Below are positions 1-7,768 of a stretch of 64,000 nucleotides of DNA, piece by piece. The notes under the pieces were generated by a model, which did no database searches, was not told the DNA's origin, and saw only the letters and a list, made by a program, of their open reading frames with translations. Made by a program: the position numbers and the translations under genes. Position 1 is the stretch's first letter; each line of letters opens with the position of its first letter. Origin of the DNA: Rothia sp. SD9660Na (GTDB taxonomy: Bacteria > Actinomycetota > Actinomycetes > Actinomycetales > Micrococcaceae); the NCBI RefSeq assembly GCF_030064065.1, contig NZ_CP125946.1, positions 186,001 to 250,000 of the forward strand. Reading direction: 5' to 3'.

Positions 1-10
1 GGCATAAACC

Positions 11-523
11 ATGATTATCGACCTCAGTCTGATCCTGGTCATGGGCGTGCTCTACGCCGTGGGGGTTTACCTGATTCTTGACCGCTCCATGACCCGCGTG
101 CTCCTGGGCCTGATGCTCATGACCAACGCGACCAACATCCTAATCCTGCACGCGGGCGGCCCGGCCGGTCTAGCCCCCTTCTACAGCAAAGACATTGCCG
201 CTGAAGACTACTCCGACCCGCTCCCGCAGGCCCTGATTCTGACCGCTATCGTGATTTCCTGCGCGGTAACCGCCCTGATTCTGGGTATTATCTACCGCTC
301 TTGGCTGCTCTCTAAGGCCGATGAAATCACCGACGACGCCGAAGATATTCGCGTGGCCGGGCAGGAGGCCTTCGATAAGGAAGAGGACGCCGCTGCCGAG
401 TTCGATGCTTCGGAGTTCGACGCTGACGAAGCGACCCGCGAAAAAGAATTTATTGAAGCAGAAGAGAAGAAGAAAATTAGCCAGACAAGCGCCCAGCAGA
501 CCGTGTCAAAGAAGGGGGACTAG
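11..523 (+). CDS. mnhC: Na+/H+ antiporter subunit C (MnhC/MrpC)
   Basis: Small membrane subunit of the Mrp/Mnh multisubunit cation/proton antiporter, homologous to NuoK of complex I. About three hydrophobic helices fill residues 1-100. They are followed by a charged tail of roughly 65 residues, rich in Asp, Glu and Lys, that ordinary MnhC proteins (about 110-120 aa) lack. A stop codon lies just upstream at 5-7, probably the end of the preceding subunit gene, so the operon (mnhA/B expected) begins outside the window. The next gene starts 3 nt after the stop. Family assignment rests on the helix pattern and on the neighbouring D-E-F-G subunits. Confidence 0.93.
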   Translation: MIIDLSLILVMGVLYAVGVYLILDRSMTRVLLGLMLMTNATNILILHAGGPAGLAPFYSKDIAAEDYSDPLPQALILTAIVISCAVTALILGIIYRSWLLSKADEITDDAEDIRVAGQEAFDKEEDAAAEFDASEFDADEATREKEFIEAEEKKKISQTSAQQTVSKKGD

Positions 524-526
524 CCC

Positions 527-2149
527 GTGGATATCGCTATCGCCCAGCTCGCCCCTCTCTGCATCATCATTCTCTTCCTGGCTGCCGCCGTCACCTTCGT
601 CTCGAAGAAAGACAGTGTGCAGCGCGTCATCGCCTTCGCCGCGGTAGCTATCACCCTGGTTTTTGAGGTCCTGCTCCTGGCCTCGGTCTGGAACGCTGCG
701 CCCCAGACCGTGCACCTGGCAGGCTGGGAGGCCCCCTTTGGTATCACCATGGTGGTGGATCAGCTCTCGGCTCTTATGCTGGTGGTTTCGTCCACTATCT
801 CGCTGGCGGTGCTGGTCTTTGCTACCGGCCAGAACCTGCAGGACGAGGACGACGAGGTACCCATCTCGGTTTTCTACCCCACCTACCTGCTGCTACTGGC
901 GGGTGTGTCGAACGCCTTCTTGGCGGGCGACCTCTTTAACCTCTACGTGGGCTTCGAGATCCTGCTCATGGCCTCCTACGTGCTGATTACCATGAACGCC
1001 AACACCCCGCGTATTCGTGCGGGCGTGACCTACGTGGTAGTTTCGGTTGTCTCATCCATGCTCTTCCTCACCGCTATCGGCTTTGTCTACGCCTCGGTGG
1101 GCACCATCAACATGGCCGACCTGTCACTCAAGCTGGGCACCCTGCCCGAGGGCACCCAGATGCAGCTGCACCTCATGCTGCTGATTGCCTTTGGTATCAA
1201 GGCTGCGGTCTTTCCGCTCTCCCTCTGGCTACCTGACTCCTACCCCACAGCCCCGGCCCCTGTTACCGCCGTGTTCGCGGGCCTGCTGACCAAGGTGGGC
1301 GTGTACGCGATTATTCGTACTGAAACCCTGCTTTTCCCCGAAGGACCCCTGGATACGCTTCTGGGGGTCGTGGCAGGTTTGACCCTGTTGGTGGGTATCC
1401 TGGGTGCCCTGGCTCAAGGTGACATTAAGCGTCTGCTCTCCTTTATCCTCATTAGCCACATCGGCTACATGATCTGGGGCATCTCGCTGGGCAACGAGCT
1501 GGGCCTGACCACCGTCGTCTTCTACATCGCCCACCATATCGTGATTCAGACCGGCCTCTTCATGGTGGTTGGCCTGGTGGAACGCCGGGCAGGCTCCACT
1601 AACGTGCGCCGCCTGGGTGGCCTGATGAAGACAGCCCCCGTCCTAGCCCTGCTCTACTTCATCCCCGCCATCAACCTGGGCGGTATCCCGCCCTTCTCCG
1701 GCTTCATCGGTAAGGTCGGTTTCATCGAGGCATCCGTAGAAAACGGCGGTGCCCTGGCCTACATCAACGCGGGTGTGGGCGTCCTGGTCTCCCTGCTGAC
1801 CCTGCTGGCCCTAGCTCGTGTATGGAACAAGGCCTTCTGGCGCCCCGCCAAGGAAGCCGAAGAGCCCACCCCTGAGCTGGTTATGGCCGAGCACTCCGAT
1901 GACCCCGCCCATTACGAGACCAAGCCAATTCCGGCCTCCATGATGGCCTCCACCGTCTCCCTGGTTGTGGTGGGTGTGCTCATCACCCTCTTCTCAGGCC
2001 CCCTCTTCCAGCTGGCAGATAATGCCTCAGATAACCTCTTTGACCCCGACATGTATATCAGCTCGGTCTTTGGCCCCGACGCCCCCAGCCGGGCCGAGTA
2101 CCTGGAACAGCAGATTGTCGATAACCACTCCCAGGAGGTGAACCAGTGA
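527..2149 (+). CDS. mnhD: Na+/H+ antiporter subunit D (MnhD/MrpD)
   Basis: Large proton-translocating subunit of the Mrp antiporter (proton_antipo_M family, related to NuoM/N), 540 aa, with about 14 membrane helices. The conserved segment LLTKVGVYAIIR carries the family's intramembrane lysine, and a HH-V-Q-GLF stretch follows it. GTG start at 527, preceded by a GA-rich Shine-Dalgarno (about 511-518). The last four bases overlap the start of the next gene (GTGA), indicating translational coupling. The hydrophilic C-terminus (from about residue 440) contains an acidic loop before the last helix. Confidence 0.95.
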   Translation: MDIAIAQLAPLCIIILFLAAAVTFVSKKDSVQRVIAFAAVAITLVFEVLLLASVWNAAPQTVHLAGWEAPFGITMVVDQLSALMLVVSSTISLAVLVFATGQNLQDEDDEVPISVFYPTYLLLLAGVSNAFLAGDLFNLYVGFEILLMASYVLITMNANTPRIRAGVTYVVVSVVSSMLFLTAIGFVYASVGTINMADLSLKLGTLPEGTQMQLHLMLLIAFGIKAAVFPLSLWLPDSYPTAPAPVTAVFAGLLTKVGVYAIIRTETLLFPEGPLDTLLGVVAGLTLLVGILGALAQGDIKRLLSFILISHIGYMIWGISLGNELGLTTVVFYIAHHIVIQTGLFMVVGLVERRAGSTNVRRLGGLMKTAPVLALLYFIPAINLGGIPPFSGFIGKVGFIEASVENGGALAYINAGVGVLVSLLTLLALARVWNKAFWRPAKEAEEPTPELVMAEHSDDPAHYETKPIPASMMASTVSLVVVGVLITLFSGPLFQLADNASDNLFDPDMYISSVFGPDAPSRAEYLEQQIVDNHSQEVNQ

Positions 2150-2730
2150 AAAAGCCCGATCTCTCACGCGAGAGCTTGATTCACGCTATCCCGCCCTTCC
2201 TCTGGCTGATCTTTGTCTGGTGCGCCCTCTGGCAGGACTTTTCTCTGCCCTTCATCGCCTTCGGCGCGGTGCTGGCAGCCCTGACCATGTCGGTCTTCCG
2301 ACTGCCCACCCTCTACCTCTCTAACCGCTTCAACATCTTCTACGCGGCGAGGTTTGTGGTGGAGCTCTTCTGGAACATCGCCAAAGCCTCGATTGAGGTC
2401 ATGTGGCTAGCTGCCACCTTCCATCCGCCCCTGCGCAACTCGGTAGTGGCCGTACAGCTACGCACCCGCTCCGACCTGCTACTGACCGCCGTCTCGCACA
2501 CTATGTCGCTGATTCCTGGCTCCGTGGTGGTTGAGGTAGACCGTTCCCTGTCGGTGCTCTACTTTCACGTGCTCAATACCTCCACCCCGGAGGAAATCGA
2601 GCGCTTCACCCGCCAGGTGGCTTACTTTGAAGACCTGATTATCAAGGCCGCCGGCAGCCGCGAAGAGTACGAAGCACTCAAACAGGACGAAGAAGCCGAC
2701 CTCACAGCCAGCCGAAAGGAGCACGCATGA
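2146..2730 (+). CDS. mnhE: Na+/H+ antiporter subunit E (MnhE/MrpE)
   Basis: MnhE family membrane subunit, 194 aa. Two or three N-terminal helices are followed by a cytoplasmic domain with the typical segment ending SLIPGSVVVEVD. The GTG start at 2146 overlaps the mnhD stop in a GTGA arrangement, with a strong AGGAGG at 2132-2137. The C-terminal 40 residues are charged. ATGA overlap with mnhF downstream. Subunit E is part of the assembled antiporter rather than a catalytic proton channel (family knowledge). Confidence 0.93.
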   Translation: MKKPDLSRESLIHAIPPFLWLIFVWCALWQDFSLPFIAFGAVLAALTMSVFRLPTLYLSNRFNIFYAARFVVELFWNIAKASIEVMWLAATFHPPLRNSVVAVQLRTRSDLLLTAVSHTMSLIPGSVVVEVDRSLSVLYFHVLNTSTPEEIERFTRQVAYFEDLIIKAAGSREEYEALKQDEEADLTASRKEHA

Positions 2731-3146
2731 CCTGGGTTATCTGGGCAACCGGCCTGATTCTCACCCTAGCCACCTGGGGCACCGTCTACCGCATCTGGAA
2801 GGGCCCCGCCCTGCTGGACCGCGTGCTCGCCAGCGACGTGCTGTTCTCAATTCTCACGGCCGCGCTCTGCGTGCTCATGATTTATACCGACAGCCAGTTC
2901 TTCCTGATTCTGCTGGTAGCCCTGGCTATGATTGGCTTCGTAGGTTCGGTGACTGTAGCCCGTTTTGCCGATAACTCCAAGGCGGACGAGAGCACCCCGG
3001 TTTCCCGTCTACATGAAGGACGCCCCCGCCGCCGCTCCCGCAAGAAGGGCAGCAAGTACACCGCCGGGGAGCTGGCAGAAGACACCGATAAGCAGGGGCA
3101 CGATGGTGCCCACCCCGTGCGGGCAAGTAAGGATTTGGGGGAGTAA
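2727..3146 (+). CDS. mnhF: Na+/H+ antiporter subunit F (MnhF/MrpF)
   Basis: MnhF family, three predicted helices in residues 1-85 (segment ILTAALCVLMIYTDSQFF is typical). The protein is 139 aa against the usual 85-95. The extra 45-50 residues form a basic and then acidic hydrophilic tail (RRRSRKKGSK and onwards). The start ATG at 2727 overlaps the mnhE stop (ATGA). The added tail mirrors those of MnhC and MnhE in this operon. Confidence 0.93.
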   Translation: MTWVIWATGLILTLATWGTVYRIWKGPALLDRVLASDVLFSILTAALCVLMIYTDSQFFLILLVALAMIGFVGSVTVARFADNSKADESTPVSRLHEGRPRRRSRKKGSKYTAGELAEDTDKQGHDGAHPVRASKDLGE

Positions 3147-3149
3147 ACC

Positions 3150-3506
3150 GTGAATCTTGATACCGTTTTCGATGCCCTGACCATCATCTGCATGATTCTA
3201 GGTGCCCTCATGTCGCTGGGCGCCGCTATTGGCTTGGTGCGTTTCCCCGACCTGCTCACCCGCCTGCACTCGGGTACTAAGCCCCAGGTTTTCGGCATGA
3301 TTCTCATGCTGCTGGCTGTGGCCTTCCACTTCCGTTCCCTGGCGCTCCTGCCCGTACTGCTGGTTATCTTGCTCCTACAGATGCTCACTATCCCCATCTC
3401 GGGGCATATGATGGGCCGCTCCGGCTACCGCAACAAGCACTTCCGCAAGGACGACCTGCGCCACGACGACCTGCGCGCCCTGGTCGATGAGGTAGAGGGG
3501 AACTAG
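3150..3506 (+). CDS. mnhG: Na+/H+ antiporter subunit G (MnhG/MrpG)
   Basis: MnhG family, 118 aa, three helices. The conserved GLVRFPDLLTRLHSGTK-type segment (residues 28-44) identifies it. GTG start at 3150, 3 nt after the mnhF stop, with GGGGGAG upstream. This is the last gene of the antiporter operon, followed by a strong bidirectional terminator. The complex exchanges Na+ (or K+/Li+) for protons at the plasma membrane in pH and salt homeostasis. Confidence 0.94.
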   Translation: MNLDTVFDALTIICMILGALMSLGAAIGLVRFPDLLTRLHSGTKPQVFGMILMLLAVAFHFRSLALLPVLLVILLLQMLTIPISGHMMGRSGYRNKHFRKDDLRHDDLRALVDEVEGN

Positions 3507-3549
3507 CGAACCTAACCTGCGGGCGTCCGTCCGCCTACCCCATTCCTGC

Positions 3550-3616
3550 AAGGGGACCAGAAAACCAAAAAAGGACCGCGAAATATGCGGTCCTTTTTTA
3601 GTTCTGCGGTCCCCTT
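3550..3616. terminator. nested double-hairpin terminator, copy 1
   Basis: Inner stem AAAAAAGGACCGC / GCGGTCCTTTTTT around a short AT-rich loop (3567-3599). Outer arms AAGGGGACC (3550-3558) and GGTCCCCTT (3608-3616) enclose it. A and T runs on both sides suit termination in both directions, between converging mnhG and the POT gene. A near-identical element lies at 53745-53815. Confidence 0.88.
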
Positions 3617-3644
3617 TTCAGAAGAAGAGGGGAGAGCAAAGAAA

Positions 3645-5126
3645 CTAGCGGATACCCGCCATCTTCTTCACAATCCAGCCATTGAGCGCCCAGAGGGCCA
3701 CACCGATACCGATGGTTACAACACCCAGCGTGGTGAAGTAAGCGACCTCGGTCTCGAGCGAATAAAACTGACCCAGCCAGCCGGCCAGTACAGTACCCAG
3801 GGAGATGGAGGTGAAATAGAGCGCTACCATTGCTACACGATGCTTCTCGGGAGCCAGCTTTGTTGCTAGAGAAGACCCTACCGGTGAGATAGAGAGCTCA
3901 CCCATAGTGCAGATAAAGAGAATCAGCACAATCCACAGGAAGTTTACGTTGGTATTGCCTGCCTGGGTAAGGAAGATAAGGAAGGCGATGCCAATGAGGA
4001 TAAGAGCGATAGCAAACTTGACCGGGGTCGTGGGCTGACGATCGCCGAGCTTAGTCCACATGGCCGTGAAAATAGCACCAAAAATGATGATGAAGACCGG
4101 ATTGATAGAGTTCATGAACTCGGGAGTGAGCTGTAGACCCAAGATATTCCAGTTGATACGTGACTCTGAGTAGACAGCCAATACGGTGAACTGCTGTTGG
4201 AAGAGAGCCCAGAAGGCCACGTTACCGATAAACATGGGAATGAAGGAGACTACACGAGAGTGCTCTTCGGAGCTCGTGAGCTTAGAGGTCAGCAAAGTGT
4301 AGAACAGCAGGGCGGCGCAGACCGCTACGGTGCACATAACCCAGGTTGCGAGGTTGGCGGGGTTGATGAGACCGGTGAAGACCAGAATGAGGATGACCGC
4401 AACGATAGCTACAGCCGCGAGAGAGTAATTCCGCTTTTCGTTACCAGTCAGGGGCTGAGAGAGCTGGTGGACGGACGCAGGTAGGTTCTTGCGCGTCAGC
4501 GAGTACTGGATGAGACCAGCAGCCATACCCAGAGCTGCCAAGCCGAAGCCAATGTGGAAGCCGTAGTTTTCACGCAAAATACCGGTGAGCATGGGGCCGA
4601 GAAGAGCGCCGATGTTCACACCGATATAGAAGATAGTGAAGCCACCGTCACGGCGGGGGTCGGTCTTGCTGTAGAGCGAGCCGACGAGCACCGAGGCATT
4701 GGTCTTAAGACCGCCAGAGCCAATGGCAACCAATACCAGGCCCGCGATTACGCCGGCAGCACCGGGTAGAATCGCCAGAGCGATGTGACCTGCCATGATG
4801 GCCCAGGCCGAGTAGTAGAGGGTACGCTCGGGGCCGAGCACTCGGTCACCCAGGAAGCCACCTACCACTGCCATGAGATAGACCATGCCGCCGTAGGCGC
4901 CCATAACACCAGCGGCTGATGCCTCGCTGAGCAGGCCTAGACCTCCGCGGTCGGCCTCCCAGTAGAGGTAGTAGAGCATGATGACCTGCATGCCGTAGAA
5001 AGAGAAACGCTCCCAGAGCTCTACGGAGAAAAGATTAGCCAGCATGCGGGGGTGGCCGAAGAAGCCCCGGTCGTTGGTTGAGGTGTCTGCTGGATTCGGC
5101 GGTGTTGCCGCGGGCAGAGTAGACAT
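3645..5126 (-). CDS. POT/PTR2 family proton-dependent oligopeptide transporter
   Basis: Proton-coupled di-/tripeptide symporter of the major facilitator superfamily, 493 aa, with about 14 helices. The POT signature ELWERFSFYGM lies near residue 37, giving the ExxER motif that couples proton binding. A second family segment (GGLKTNASVLVGSLY) lies near residue 140, with a DxRRDGGFTIFYIGVNIG-type stretch after it. The start ATG at 5126 has only a weak Shine-Dalgarno. Monocistronic: converges with mnhG and diverges from the rhodanese gene. Closest functional model is DtpT; exact substrate range cannot be read from sequence. Confidence 0.92.
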   Translation of the reverse strand: MSTLPAATPPNPADTSTNDRGFFGHPRMLANLFSVELWERFSFYGMQVIMLYYLYWEADRGGLGLLSEASAAGVMGAYGGMVYLMAVVGGFLGDRVLGPERTLYYSAWAIMAGHIALAILPGAAGVIAGLVLVAIGSGGLKTNASVLVGSLYSKTDPRRDGGFTIFYIGVNIGALLGPMLTGILRENYGFHIGFGLAALGMAAGLIQYSLTRKNLPASVHQLSQPLTGNEKRNYSLAAVAIVAVILILVFTGLINPANLATWVMCTVAVCAALLFYTLLTSKLTSSEEHSRVVSFIPMFIGNVAFWALFQQQFTVLAVYSESRINWNILGLQLTPEFMNSINPVFIIIFGAIFTAMWTKLGDRQPTTPVKFAIALILIGIAFLIFLTQAGNTNVNFLWIVLILFICTMGELSISPVGSSLATKLAPEKHRVAMVALYFTSISLGTVLAGWLGQFYSLETEVAYFTTLGVVTIGIGVALWALNGWIVKKMAGIR

Positions 5127-5305
5127 ATCGACTCACTTATATAGATAGGAAAACCGCGTGTACACGGTATCTGTTCGGTAGGTAACGATACTCTTCTCAG
5201 CTGGCTTAGTTAAACCCGTCAGTCACTTTTCTTTAGGTTTAGGCTGCGGGGTATTAGAGTTAGTGGCGACAGCACTTAGATATTTTTATCGTGAAGGAGA
5301 CCCTT

Positions 5306-5635
5306 ATGAATGACGATTTACGCCAGGTAACCGTCGACGAAATCCCCGCAGACGCCAAGATTCTTGACGTGCGTGAAGACTACGAATGGGTAGAAGGCCA
5401 CATCGAAGGTGCCCAGCACATTCCCCTGGGCGAGGTGCCCGAACGCTACGGCGAAGTTCCCCTCGACGAGGACGTCTACGTCATCTGCCGCGCCGGTGGC
5501 CGTTCCCTGCGCGCCGCAGCCTACCTGACCCAGTACGGTTTTGACGCCATCAACGTTATCGGTGGCATGGGTGCCTGGCAGGACGCCGAGAAACCCATGG
5601 TCTCAGAAAACGGCGAAACCCCGCAGGTTCGCTAG
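5306..5635 (+). CDS. single-domain rhodanese-like sulfurtransferase
   Basis: 109-aa rhodanese domain protein. The catalytic loop is CRAGGRS, with the persulfide-forming Cys near residue 61. Preceding motifs LDVRE-Y-W--GHIEGAQHIPLGE are typical of GlpE/PspE-like proteins. An upstream in-frame GTG at 5291 exists, but ATG 5306 is chosen because AAGGAGA (5294-5300) sits 5 nt before it. Divergent from the POT gene and followed by a palindromic repeat element. Confidence 0.9.
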   Translation: MNDDLRQVTVDEIPADAKILDVREDYEWVEGHIEGAQHIPLGEVPERYGEVPLDEDVYVICRAGGRSLRAAAYLTQYGFDAINVIGGMGAWQDAEKPMVSENGETPQVR

Positions 5636-5654
5636 CTTGATGGCGGGTAGCTAC

Positions 5655-5716
5655 GGTTTTACCTGTGCAAGCCACCCTTAACGCCAGCCCCGAGCCAGGC
5701 TTACACAGGTAAAACC
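5655..5716. repeat. dispersed palindromic element, copy A
   Basis: Arms GGTTTTACCTGTG (5655-5667) and CACAGGTAAAACC (5704-5716) are perfect. Pairing continues inward (AAGCC/GGCTT) after one mismatch. The interior ACGCCAGCCCCGAGCCAG (5681-5698) also occurs, as reverse complement, in the 28.7 kb element and nearly so at 36.2 kb. It starts 19 bases after a stop codon and could terminate the rhodanese transcript. Confidence 0.75.
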
Positions 5717-5730
5717 CCTGCCTACCCCGT

Positions 5731-5736
5731 TACAAT
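5731..5736 (+). promoter_or_regulatory. -10 element of leaderless pabB promoter
   Basis: TACAAT ends 6 nt before the GTG start of pabB. There is no Shine-Dalgarno, so transcription probably begins at or next to the start codon. No convincing -35 is visible. Confidence 0.55.
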
Positions 5737-5742
5737 GAGTCG

Positions 5743-7167
5743 GTGACTTCTCTAACCTGTCGTGCCCTAAATTTCCCGGTAGACCCTGCCACCGCTTTTC
5801 CTCTGCTGGCTGGCAGTTCTCCCTATGCTTTTTGGCTGGATTCAGCCCGCGACGAGTCGCCCATGTCCCGCTACTCCTACCTGGGGGCGCCCCTGGGTGG
5901 GGGAGTGCTACGCTACGCACAGCCGGGGCAGGTTGATGTGATCGATGTGAGCGGACGCTCGCACCAGGTTTATCGCGACAGCATCTGGCAGGTGCTCCCT
6001 GGCTTCCTGGAATCTGCGCCCCGCTCCGAACTCGGCGAGGGTAAGGACGCCCCGCCCACCGACGTCCTACTGGGCGGCTATGTGGGGTTTATGGGCTATG
6101 AGGCCCACGCAGACCTAGAAGTCACCGCCTTCCACAGCGAACACCCCCAGCGGGTGGCCCGCACCCCCGACGCCCTCTGGATGCCCGCAACCCACTACCT
6201 CATCTACGAGCACGCTAGTGGGAAAGCCTGGCTGGTTGGCCCCGCTGACTGGGTTGAAGAGACCGCGCAAAAACTGCTTAAAACTAGCTCTTCACCTGAA
6301 TCTATAGCCGGTCAAGAATATGCTTCGCGGGTAGTTTTACCGGACTTCCCCCTGCCCGACCGCACGGACTATCTAGTTGCTATTGCTACCGCCCAGGCTG
6401 AGATTGCTGAGGGCAATAGCTACGAGGTCTGCCTGACGGCTGAGACCTCCGTGCAGCTGCCCACCCCGCTGGGGGCTGACGAACTGCTGAGCCTCTACCT
6501 GGCCCAGCGCCAGGCCAACGCCGCCCCCTACGCGGCCTTCCTACGCTGCGATGACTTTACGGTGCTCTCGTCCTCACCCGAAAAATTCTTGACGGTCACT
6601 GCCGAGGGCCGCGCCGAAGCCAAGCCCATCAAGGGCACCGTGCCGCGGGGCGCGTCCGCTCATGAAGATACCCAGGCGGCCGCCTGGCTCGCACAAGACC
6701 CCAAAACCCGGGCCGAAAACCTCATGATCGTGGACCTACTCCGCAACGACCTGTCGATGGTGTCTGAACCTGAGAGCGTGCGGGTGCCGGTACTGATGGG
6801 GGTGGAGTCCTACTCGACCGTGCACCAGCTGGTCTCGACCATCGTTTCCCAGCTGCGCCCGGGCATCACCGCCCTGGACGCGGTCGCCGCCTGCTTCCCC
6901 GGCGGCTCCATGACCGGTGCACCCAAGGCGGCCACCATGGCTATCATTGACCGGCTTGAGGGCCGGGCCCGCGGGGTCTACTCGGGCGCCCTGGGCTACC
7001 TGGGTGCGGACGGCTCAGCCGCCCTCTCCATCGTCATCAGGACGCTGGTAGCCCACTCCGACGGCCTTATCACCCTGGCTGCCGGTGGCGCTATCGTCGC
7101 TGATTCTGACCCGGCTGCCGAATATGACGAGATGGTCACCAAGCTCAAGGCAGCTGTGCCCAGGTAG
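5743..7167 (+). CDS. pabB: aminodeoxychorismate synthase component I
   Basis: Chorismate-binding enzyme, 474 aa, converting chorismate to 4-amino-4-deoxychorismate for p-aminobenzoate and folate. The C-terminal catalytic domain holds PIKGTVPRG (about residue 297), where the lysine separates PabB from anthranilate synthase (PIAGT), and PGGSMTGAPK (about 385). There is no fused glutamine amidotransferase, so a PabA partner is needed; none is in the window. GTG start, probably leaderless (see 5731-5736). It stands apart from the folE-P-B-K genes at 53-56 kb but feeds the same pathway. Followed by a terminator at 7212-7242. Confidence 0.92.
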   Translation: MTSLTCRALNFPVDPATAFPLLAGSSPYAFWLDSARDESPMSRYSYLGAPLGGGVLRYAQPGQVDVIDVSGRSHQVYRDSIWQVLPGFLESAPRSELGEGKDAPPTDVLLGGYVGFMGYEAHADLEVTAFHSEHPQRVARTPDALWMPATHYLIYEHASGKAWLVGPADWVEETAQKLLKTSSSPESIAGQEYASRVVLPDFPLPDRTDYLVAIATAQAEIAEGNSYEVCLTAETSVQLPTPLGADELLSLYLAQRQANAAPYAAFLRCDDFTVLSSSPEKFLTVTAEGRAEAKPIKGTVPRGASAHEDTQAAAWLAQDPKTRAENLMIVDLLRNDLSMVSEPESVRVPVLMGVESYSTVHQLVSTIVSQLRPGITALDAVAACFPGGSMTGAPKAATMAIIDRLEGRARGVYSGALGYLGADGSAALSIVIRTLVAHSDGLITLAAGGAIVADSDPAAEYDEMVTKLKAAVPR

Positions 7168-7211
7168 CACCTGGTAGGGGCTGCGATAAGGTAAATAACC
7201 CTGTGAGCTGT

Positions 7212-7242
7212 GGGGTAGGCGGAAGCCTGCCCCTCTTTTTTT
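7212..7242 (+). terminator. Rho-independent terminator after pabB
   Basis: Stem GGGGTAGGC / GCCTGCCCC (one mismatch), tetraloop GGAA, then TCTTTTTTT. Lies 45 nt after the pabB stop. Confidence 0.88.
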
Positions 7243-7251
7243 AAAAAACTC

Positions 7252-7300
7252 TTGCGCTTCCCCGCTCTGCAACTTAGGTTAATTACATGAGTAACTAACC
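7252..7300 (+). promoter_or_regulatory. promoter and GntR/YtrA-type operator of the 7.3-9.6 kb operon
   Basis: -35 TTGCGC (7252-7257), 17-bp spacer, -10 TAGGTT (7275-7280). Overlapping the -10 is an inverted repeat with arms GGTTAATTAC (7277-7286) and GTAACTAACC (7291-7300), 9 of 10 pairs matching around a 4-bp centre. This is the expected size and style for a YtrA-subfamily regulator. A small hairpin CCTGCCC/GGGCAGG (7307-7323) follows in the leader. Confidence 0.7.
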
Positions 7301-7351
7301 AACTAGCCTGCCCGCTGGGCAGGTTAGGTAACCACACAGAAGGAGGTGCTC

Positions 7352-7768
7352 ATGCTGACCGGTGACAAGCCGATCTTCCAACAAATTGCAGACCATATCA
7401 GCAGCGAAATTCTGGCAGGAACCTATGCCGAAGAAAGCCAGGTTCCCTCCACCAACGAATTCGCTCTCTTCTACCGGATCAACCCTGCAACCGCCGGTAA
7501 AGGCGTCAACCTCCTGGTCGACCAGGGCGTTCTCTACAAGAAACGAGGTATAGGCATGTTTGTGGCAACGGGGGCACAAGACATTCTGCGCACTAACCGG
7601 CGGCGCGACTTCATTGCCGGCTACATCACCCCGCTCATTGATGAGGCCCGTACCCTGGGCCTGAGCCAGGACGAGGTTCTCACGGCCCTCCGCGCCGGTT
7701 TCAATGCTGAGGGCGGTGGAGGCGCGAGCTCCCTGCGGACCCTCGGCGAAAGCGGGGAGCAGTCATGA
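7352..7768 (+). CDS. GntR family (YtrA-type) transcriptional regulator
   Basis: 138-aa regulator. The N-terminal winged helix-turn-helix (residues 5-72) has the family pattern PIFQQIADHI, then VPSTNEFALFY, then GVLYKKRGIGMFV. The short C-terminus is typical of YtrA-like regulators that control adjacent ABC exporters. A GTG two codons upstream is possible, but ATG 7352 is 5 nt from AGGAGG and preferred. Its stop overlaps the ABC gene start (ATGA). It probably represses its own operon through the palindrome at 7277-7300; the ligand is unknown. Confidence 0.9.
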   Translation: MLTGDKPIFQQIADHISSEILAGTYAEESQVPSTNEFALFYRINPATAGKGVNLLVDQGVLYKKRGIGMFVATGAQDILRTNRRRDFIAGYITPLIDEARTLGLSQDEVLTALRAGFNAEGGGGASSLRTLGESGEQS

